Part shown: positions 13,697 through 15,276 of the stretch, piece by piece | Numbering within the stretch: the stretch's first letter is position 1 | Layout: every line of letters starts with the position of its first letter | The notes under the pieces: model-generated | What the model was told of the DNA's origin: nothing | What the model saw: the letters and a program-made list of their open reading frames with translations, nothing else | Database searches by the model: none | Assembly (NCBI GenBank): GCA_030039515.1 | Contig: JASHVT010000048.1 | Coordinates: 1 to 15,276, forward strand | Source: Nitrososphaerales archaeon | Lineage (GTDB): Archaea; Thermoproteota; Nitrososphaeria; Nitrososphaerales; Gagatemarchaeaceae | Direction: 5' to 3' | DNA length: 15,276 nt | Translations under genes and position numbers: made by a program

Positions 13697-14170
13697 CTAG
13701 GGAGGCGACGTGTTTGGCCCATAGAACCAGGCGTACACTGAGCCGTTGTAGATTTGTAGGTCATCGGCTCCGACGCTAGCCATCTGCCAAGAGGCGGTTG
13801 AGTTGTACGTCCATATCCCCCAGTAGTTGTTCCCTGAGTTCGCGACGTTGTAGATCGCGGTCACGAAGTGCTCTGAATATGAAGGGTAGTAGGTTGCGTT
13901 GACCTGACCTCCCGTGATCACCTGGGTAGCAACGTAGAGGTTCAGCCCGGGCTGGAAGTGCGTGTCGTTGTACCAGACGTTCGTTCCGTTCCCGAAGTCG
14001 ATCAGTATGTGGGAGTCGTAGCTGACGTCGAGCGCTTTCAGTTGCTGCAGGTACGTCTCGTTCTGCGACTCCGCTTGGTTGTAGCGTGAGTAGTAGTAGA
14101 CTGCCGCGAAGCCGCTGACTATGACGAGGGCCACGAGAGGCAAGGCGATCAGATATGTTGTCTTGGCCAC
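13697..14170 (-). CDS. Membrane-anchored DUF4430-like extracytoplasmic protein
   Basis: Protein of 157 residues, function unknown. Residues about 5-27 (TYLIALPLVALVIVSGFAAV) form one signal-anchor helix; the rest would face outside the cell. The body resembles the DUF4430 (transcobalamin-C-terminal-like) fold: ILIDFGNGTNVWYNDTHFQP, then HFVTAIYNVANSGNNYWGIW and a final VYAWFYGP strand. Seven N-glycosylation sequons (Asn37, 61, 68, 91, 123, 142, 153) fit a surface-exposed archaeal glycoprotein. The start is GTG, with a TTAAAT box about 36 bases upstream. It lies upstream of sufC in the same direction, separated by the sufC promoter, and no link to Fe-S assembly can be shown. Confidence 0.75.
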   Translation of the reverse strand: MAKTTYLIALPLVALVIVSGFAAVYYYSRYNQAESQNETYLQQLKALDVSYDSHILIDFGNGTNVWYNDTHFQPGLNLYVATQVITGGQVNATYYPSYSEHFVTAIYNVANSGNNYWGIWTYNSTASWQMASVGADDLQIYNGSVYAWFYGPNTSPP

Positions 14171-14201
14171 GCAGGTTTCTGCTTGGATGGATTAGCCAGC
14201 C

Positions 14202-14210
14202 GATTTAAGG
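14202..14210 (-). promoter_or_regulatory. Putative TATA box for the DUF4430-like gene
   Basis: CCTTAAATC on the minus strand, centred about 36 bases before the GTG start at 14170. Spacing fits an archaeal promoter with a short leader. It sits in the loop of a 6-bp inverted repeat (AGCCAG/CTGGCT), which may be coincidence. Confidence 0.45.
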
Positions 14211-14548
14211 GTTGTCTGGCTGTAGGATATCACTCTCGTTTCTGTACTTGAGCCATGGCGCGGTCCACGCACCTACACCTTCCCCTTGGAAGTCCTAGTC
14301 ACAGCCAAGACATTACGTTCATGACGGGTGTCACCGTTTCCTGGAGTCAGGCAAGCATGAACAGAAACTAGACAGGCTACATCATAAGGAGCATCTTCGA
14401 TGAACTAGATGCAACGACCATGTTTGCGGTACATATCATCGGTATCAAGACCGGTATCTGGATGCCGTGAGCATATCAGGGACCTTGGCGGAACAGAACC
14501 TCGCAAGCACCGGTCCCAAAATAGGATAAAAGGGCGGCACAAGCCGGA
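14211..14548. other. Non-coding gap with small inverted repeats
   Basis: About 340 bases between two divergently read genes, with no convincing reading frame and no tRNA-like B box. It contains an 8-base inverted repeat, GTTTCTGT (14238-14245) against ACAGAAAC (14361-14368). A nested set follows: GTTCATG (14317-14323) facing CATGAAC (14356-14362), enclosing two small hairpins, ACGG/CCGT (14324-14337) and CCTG/CAGG (14340-14351). CGGTATC is also repeated near 14440-14460. It could hold an untranslated RNA or regulator sites; individually such short repeats are expected by chance in this length. Confidence 0.4.
14515..14533 (+). promoter_or_regulatory. Putative AT-rich promoter for the DUF4443-like gene
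   Basis: CCCAAAATAGGATAAAAGG lies 16-34 bases before the GTG at 14549. The CAAAATA part, centred about 29 bases upstream, is at the right distance for a leaderless archaeal message. It is the only AT-rich stretch immediately before the gene. Confidence 0.35.
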
Positions 14549-15178
14549 GTGAGCGTGTCGTCCATCGAGGCGCTCCTGAAGCTTGGAAACGCCAGGGGGC
14601 CGGGCCCTGCAGCGACCTACGGTCCTTCGCAACTTCTGATAGTCTTGATGAAGATCGGAGAGTCAGGGTCAATCGGGAGGCACAACTTGGCCACTGAGGC
14701 GGGACTGGGAGATGGGGCTGTCAGGACAGTGATCAAGTGGCTCAAAGAAGGAGGATACATCGGCACGAAGGCTGAGGGGTGCTTTCTCACTCGGAAGGGA
14801 GAACTGGCCTACCTGGAACTGAAGAGGACGGTTCCGAGATATCTCGAGCTCTCCGAGGCACCGCTCGCTGTCGGAAGACGGCAGGTTGCCGTCGTCGTAA
14901 GGAGGAGGTCAGGCAGGGTCAGAAGCGGGATTGAGCAGCGCGACTCGTCGATAAAGGCTGGAGCTGACGGGGCCACGACTTACGTCGTCGAGGGGTCGAA
15001 GTTCCAAGTTCCCGGTTCGTCCAGGGACGCCGCCAAGGACTTTCCAAGCCCGGCCTGGGCAGAGCTCAGGAGTGGTCTGAAGCCTGCGAGCGGGGACGTC
15101 GTCATCGTTTGCGGCTCGGATAGCGTTCAAAGGTCGTTGGTAGGTGCCATGAGCGCAGCCCTCACCCTCTTGAGCTGA
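14549..15178 (+). CDS. Winged-helix DUF4443-like archaeal regulator
   Basis: Protein of 209 residues with an N-terminal winged helix-turn-helix (about 22-90): GPSQLLIVLMKIGESGSIGR, the recognition-helix region GDGAVRTVIKWLKEGGYI and a wing running into LTRKGELAY. The C-terminal part (about 108-209) includes RQVAVVVRRR, GATTYVVEGSKFQVPG and GDVVIVCGSDS...GAMSAALTLL, resembling the archaeal DUF4443 ligand-domain family. The role is thus a DNA-binding regulator of unknown signal. The start is GTG at 14549; a second in-frame GTG at 14555 is possible. Lying about 950 bases from the suf operators, it is a conceivable but unproven regulator of them. Confidence 0.75.
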   Translation: MSVSSIEALLKLGNARGPGPAATYGPSQLLIVLMKIGESGSIGRHNLATEAGLGDGAVRTVIKWLKEGGYIGTKAEGCFLTRKGELAYLELKRTVPRYLELSEAPLAVGRRQVAVVVRRRSGRVRSGIEQRDSSIKAGADGATTYVVEGSKFQVPGSSRDAAKDFPSPAWAELRSGLKPASGDVVIVCGSDSVQRSLVGAMSAALTLLS

Positions 15179-15276
15179 CGACGCCGCCAAGGCAACCAGG
15201 GCAGACGCAGTCCTTCGCGCGAGACCTGACGGTCTCCAGCGTCTCTCGCGATGGATGGACCGAAGCACACCAGCAT
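15179..15276. other. Region after the DUF4443-like gene
   Basis: No supported gene in these 98 bases. A perfect 6-bp hairpin GAGACC-TGAC-GGTCTC (15221-15236) is present, but without a following T-run, so it is not a convincing terminator. Confidence 0.3.

Noticed and set aside
14211..14548. tRNA, CRISPR array or insertion sequence in the gap
   Set aside because: No GTTCRA-type B box or cloverleaf, no regularly spaced repeats, and no transposase fragments or target duplications were seen.
15221..15236. Hairpin GAGACC-TGAC-GGTCTC as a terminator
   Set aside because: No T-run follows, and archaeal termination does not rely on such hairpins; kept only as a note.
14909..15268. Minus-strand frame of 119 codons overlapping the DUF4443-like gene
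   Set aside because: Arg/Ser/Pro-rich, antisense to a better supported gene, and no recognisable domain.

Overview
The window is archaeal and dense with genes. It has archaeal-type ribosomal proteins (S4e, S17 with its CxxxxCPFHG motif, an RNase P Rpp29 gene inside the ribosomal cluster), frequent TTG/GTG starts, TATA-like boxes about 30-42 bases before start codons, and two lineage-flavoured proteins (DUF4430-like and DUF4443-like). With its high GC, this best fits a Thermoproteota archaeon of the Nitrososphaeria (Thaumarchaeota) side. That placement is inference, not shown by a marker gene search.

Layout. Positions 1-3122 (minus strand) hold a tightly packed ribosomal operon read L22, S3, L29, Rpp29, S17, L14, L24, S4e (S4e runs off the left edge). 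Positions 3123-3282 are a divergent promoter region. Positions 3283-5908 (plus strand) hold sdhA and sdhB of succinate dehydrogenase. Facing them on the minus strand (5921-6807) are a five-helix SDH membrane anchor and, overlapping its stop codon, an unrecognised 61-residue two-helix membrane protein. Positions 6865-13599 (minus strand) are a full SUF iron-sulfur cluster locus: sufC, sufB, sufD, a small Rieske-type ferredoxin, sufS, and an IscU/SufU scaffold. sufB is interrupted by a 358-residue intein with a LAGLIDADG endonuclease domain, inserted exactly before the conserved extein cysteine of the EGCSAP motif. Upstream of sufC lie a glycosylation-sequon-rich, membrane-anchored DUF4430-like protein (minus strand) and, after a roughly 340-base gap, a winged-helix DUF4443-like protein (plus strand).

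How the parts fit. The SUF genes build Fe-S clusters, and the neighbouring succinate dehydrogenase consumes three of them in SdhB and perhaps one more in its membrane anchor. The anchor resembles the actinobacterial Sdh1 type, for which a membrane-embedded Rieske-like cluster has been described. A 15-base near-palindrome (TATAACATAGGTTAT) occurs once before sufB and once, inverted, before sufC. In both places it overlaps or abuts the predicted core promoter, so it is a strong candidate operator for an iron- or cluster-sensing regulator. The most interesting points are the sufB intein, the shared suf operator, the split SDH locus with its Cys/His-rich anchor and tiny partner, and the Rieske ferredoxin embedded in the suf operon.
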